A stretch of DNA of 7,402 nt, from NCBI GenBank assembly GCA_017936985.1, contig JAGBEM010000026.1:1-7402 (forward strand), given 5' to 3'. The number at the start of each line of letters is the position of its first letter. Positions within the stretch are counted from its first letter, which is position 1. Of this stretch, positions 5,911 to 7,402 are shown piece after piece. The notes under the pieces were generated by a model. That model saw only the letters and a program-made list of their open reading frames with translations. It was not told where the DNA came from and did no database searches. Position numbers and translations under genes: made by a program. Origin of the DNA: Oscillospiraceae bacterium (GTDB lineage Bacteria > Bacillota_A > Clostridia > Oscillospirales > Oscillospiraceae).

Positions 5911-5978
5911 CACATAAGCCCACAAAGTTCTACATAACTCTATATTTCGGACAGTTTCAAAACTTTTCCGCCACATAA
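5911..5978. repeat. Spaced YACATAA repeats near the element end
   Basis: CACATAA (5911-5917), TACATAA (5931-5937) and CACATAA (5972-5978) share one orientation. Their starts are 20 and 41 bases apart, close to two and four helical turns. The wider block ATAAGCCCACA at 5914 recurs as ATAAGCCACA at 6079-6088 beside the integrase stop. The spacing on one DNA face suggests binding sites for a recombinase or excisionase, distinct from the TTTGATGTAA set. Confidence 0.45.
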
Positions 5979-6099
5979 ATCTACGCAACCCTTTGTGCAA
6001 GATGTTTTCATTGGCTTACGCCATGGCTTAATAGGCTTATGCGGCGTTTTTTACGACGCAATCGGCCTTTCGTCAATTATAAGCCACACAGGGTCCGTG

Positions 6100-7368
6100 T
6101 CAACATTTTTCCGGTACTGCCTGACTTCTTTGTCCCTGAAAGAAGTCATCCAATCCCGCAAATTCCTGCTTCTTAAATTCCCTGGTTACATCGGCATAAA
6201 TCCCCAGTGTGGTGGAAATATCCGCATGTCCGAGGGTGTCCTGAATGACTTTGACATTCACTCCCGCCTCACACATCCGTGTTGTAAATGTGTGCCGCAA
6301 AGAGTGGCAGCTAAAGTGCGGAAGAAGAACGGGATTGTCCTCACCTTTCATCAGCACTTCGTCATTACAGTCTCGAATAATTCTGCGAATCGTCTTGTTC
6401 AACGATCCCTGGTAGAATGTACCGCCGTCCCGGTTGAGGAAGATAAAATCTGTGTAACCATCAATCGTTACTTTGCACTTCAATCCAATGAGCTGCTGGT
6501 ATTCTCTCTCCATAAGGAACGCCTCTTTCACAAACCCCAACATCGGAACCTGCCGGACACCGGCGCTGGTCTTCGGGGTATGCACATTGAAATAGCAGCC
6601 CTTCTTGCCACCGGGATCTCTGTGATCGTAGTACACTAGAGTGTGGTTGATATCAATGATGCCCTCATCCAGATCAATGTCGCACCACCGCAGTCCCGCA
6701 ACTTCACCAATCCGAAGGCCGGTTCCGATCATCACCGCAAAGATGGGATACCAGTGCCCGTAAACATGGTGGGATCTCAAATAGTTCAGCAGCAGTTCCT
6801 GCTCCGGTTTGGTCAATCCCCTGCGCTTCTCCGTTTTGAACACATGGGACTTCTTCAGTTCCTTCAGAACTCCATCCGAGGGGTTGTTACTGATATACCG
6901 ATCATCCACCGCCATCTGAAGAACCTGATTCAGCACAGTATGTACCGTGTCCACCGTAGATGCCTGCACATTCCGCTCGTCTACCAACTGATTGTAAAAC
7001 CGCTTCACATCGGATTTCTTCAAAGTGGAGATCCGGTGCTTGCCAAAGTTGGGTCGAACAAACAGATTGTACATATACTTGTAGTTCTCGAAGGTATTAT
7101 TCTTTAATCCCCGCTTCACCTGACACCACAGGTCAAACATCTCATTGATGGTCACATTCCGGGCTTCCGCTTTCAGGCCCTGGAATTTATCGTTCTCTAC
7201 CTGGGCTTCCTTCTCCCGCAGTTCCTCAAGGGTCTTGGCATACACCACATGGCGCTTGCCATCCCGTCCGGTCCAGCGGTAATCATAGGTTCCGTTGGGG
7301 CGCTGGCTTTCGCCGGTTCTCAAAACGATTCTGTCTTTGTCTTTTCTTTTTTGTCCTTTTCCTGCCAT
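6100..7368 (-). CDS. int: Tn916-type tyrosine recombinase / integrase
   Basis: 422 aa from the ATG at 7368-7366, which has AAAGGAG (7381-7375) six bases upstream on the minus strand. A TTG at 7389 would add seven residues but overlaps that ribosome site. The N-terminal residues about 10-60 (RIVLRTGESQRPNGTYDYRWTGRDGKRH, YAKTLEELREKE) form the Tn916-type arm-binding domain. The core-binding SAM-like domain covers about 70-175. The catalytic domain has the full set R219 (GTGLRIGEVAGLRW), K266 (TPKTSAG), H355 and R358 (HSLRHTF), H381 (TLGHADISTT) and the nucleophile Y391 (GIYADVT). It catalyses integration and excision of the element through site-specific strand exchange. Length and motifs are normal, so it is probably active. 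Its promoter and any excisionase gene lie to the right, outside the window. Confidence 0.96.
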   Translation of the reverse strand: MAGKGQKRKDKDRIVLRTGESQRPNGTYDYRWTGRDGKRHVVYAKTLEELREKEAQVENDKFQGLKAEARNVTINEMFDLWCQVKRGLKNNTFENYKYMYNLFVRPNFGKHRISTLKKSDVKRFYNQLVDERNVQASTVDTVHTVLNQVLQMAVDDRYISNNPSDGVLKELKKSHVFKTEKRRGLTKPEQELLLNYLRSHHVYGHWYPIFAVMIGTGLRIGEVAGLRWCDIDLDEGIIDINHTLVYYDHRDPGGKKGCYFNVHTPKTSAGVRQVPMLGFVKEAFLMEREYQQLIGLKCKVTIDGYTDFIFLNRDGGTFYQGSLNKTIRRIIRDCNDEVLMKGEDNPVLLPHFSCHSLRHTFTTRMCEAGVNVKVIQDTLGHADISTTLGIYADVTREFKKQEFAGLDDFFQGQRSQAVPEKC

Positions 7369-7374
7369 GTTCGG

Positions 7375-7381
7375 CTCCTTT
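7375..7381 (-). promoter_or_regulatory. Ribosome binding site of the integrase
   Basis: Minus-strand AAAGGAG lies six bases before the ATG at 7368. It supports the 422-aa start over the upstream TTG at 7389, which would place the site inside the coding sequence. Confidence 0.75.
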
Positions 7382-7402
7382 CCGCACAACAGAAAAGGGA
7401 CA

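Larger units (their letters stand above)
5602..6099. other. Gene-free stretch between the integrase and the chromosomal remnant
   Basis: No credible coding region is visible on either strand. It contains a minus-strand terminator hairpin, a cluster of TTTGATGTAA-like direct repeats, a bulged hairpin, a set of CACATAA repeats and three GGCTTA repeats (6013, 6025 and 6034) just downstream of the integrase stop. This density of short repeats next to an integrase stop is typical of the end of an integrative element, where the recombinase and accessory proteins bind. The exact element end could not be located. Confidence 0.6.

Noticed and set aside
5995..6639. Plus-strand open frame of 214 codons
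   Set aside because: It runs antisense to the integrase, has no ribosome site and no recognisable domain; it is a shadow of the real gene.

Overview
The window looks like a gut-type Clostridia (Firmicutes) chromosome, probably Oscillospirales or Lachnospirales. This is inferred from the protein families (DUF3793, a Tn916-type integrase), the strong AAGGAGG-like ribosome binding sites and the moderately GC-rich codon use. The species cannot be named from the sequence.

Left part (1-710): the 3' two-thirds of a DUF3793 gene runs in from the left edge. It is followed by a 113-bp nested palindrome (perfect 30-bp arms, inner 11-bp hairpin) and a structured leader in front of the next operon.

Middle (711-5240): five tightly coupled + strand genes whose stop and start codons overlap by 1-4 nt at every junction. 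They are (1) a CydD-like ABC half-transporter, broken by a one-base frameshift near 1281 and carrying an 87-bp dispersed palindromic repeat in frame at its 3' end; (2) an intact CydC-like ABC half-transporter; (3) a cysteine-rich YgbA-type ('nitrous oxide-stimulated promoter' family) protein; (4) a YbaN/DUF454 inner-membrane protein; (5) a 106-aa four-helix membrane protein with two His pairs, each spaced 14 residues, resembling a b-type diheme cytochrome fold (DUF4405-like). A 12-bp stem terminator closes the operon. CydDC homologues move heme or thiols, YgbA is linked to nitric-oxide stress, and the last protein may bind heme. A redox/heme or NO-stress module is therefore a reasonable but unproven reading. 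The frameshift would inactivate the transporter unless it is bypassed or is a sequencing error.

Right part (5300-7402): a minus-strand remnant of an OmpR-type response regulator (end of the receiver domain only) is followed by about 500 bp without a gene. That stretch holds a minus-strand terminator and two families of short direct repeats. It leads to a complete minus-strand Tn916-type tyrosine integrase whose start lies near the right edge. This is the integrase-proximal end of an integrative conjugative or transposon-like element extending off the window to the right. The short repeats are plausible integrase arm-binding sites, and the element boundary probably lies between about 5530 and 5780.
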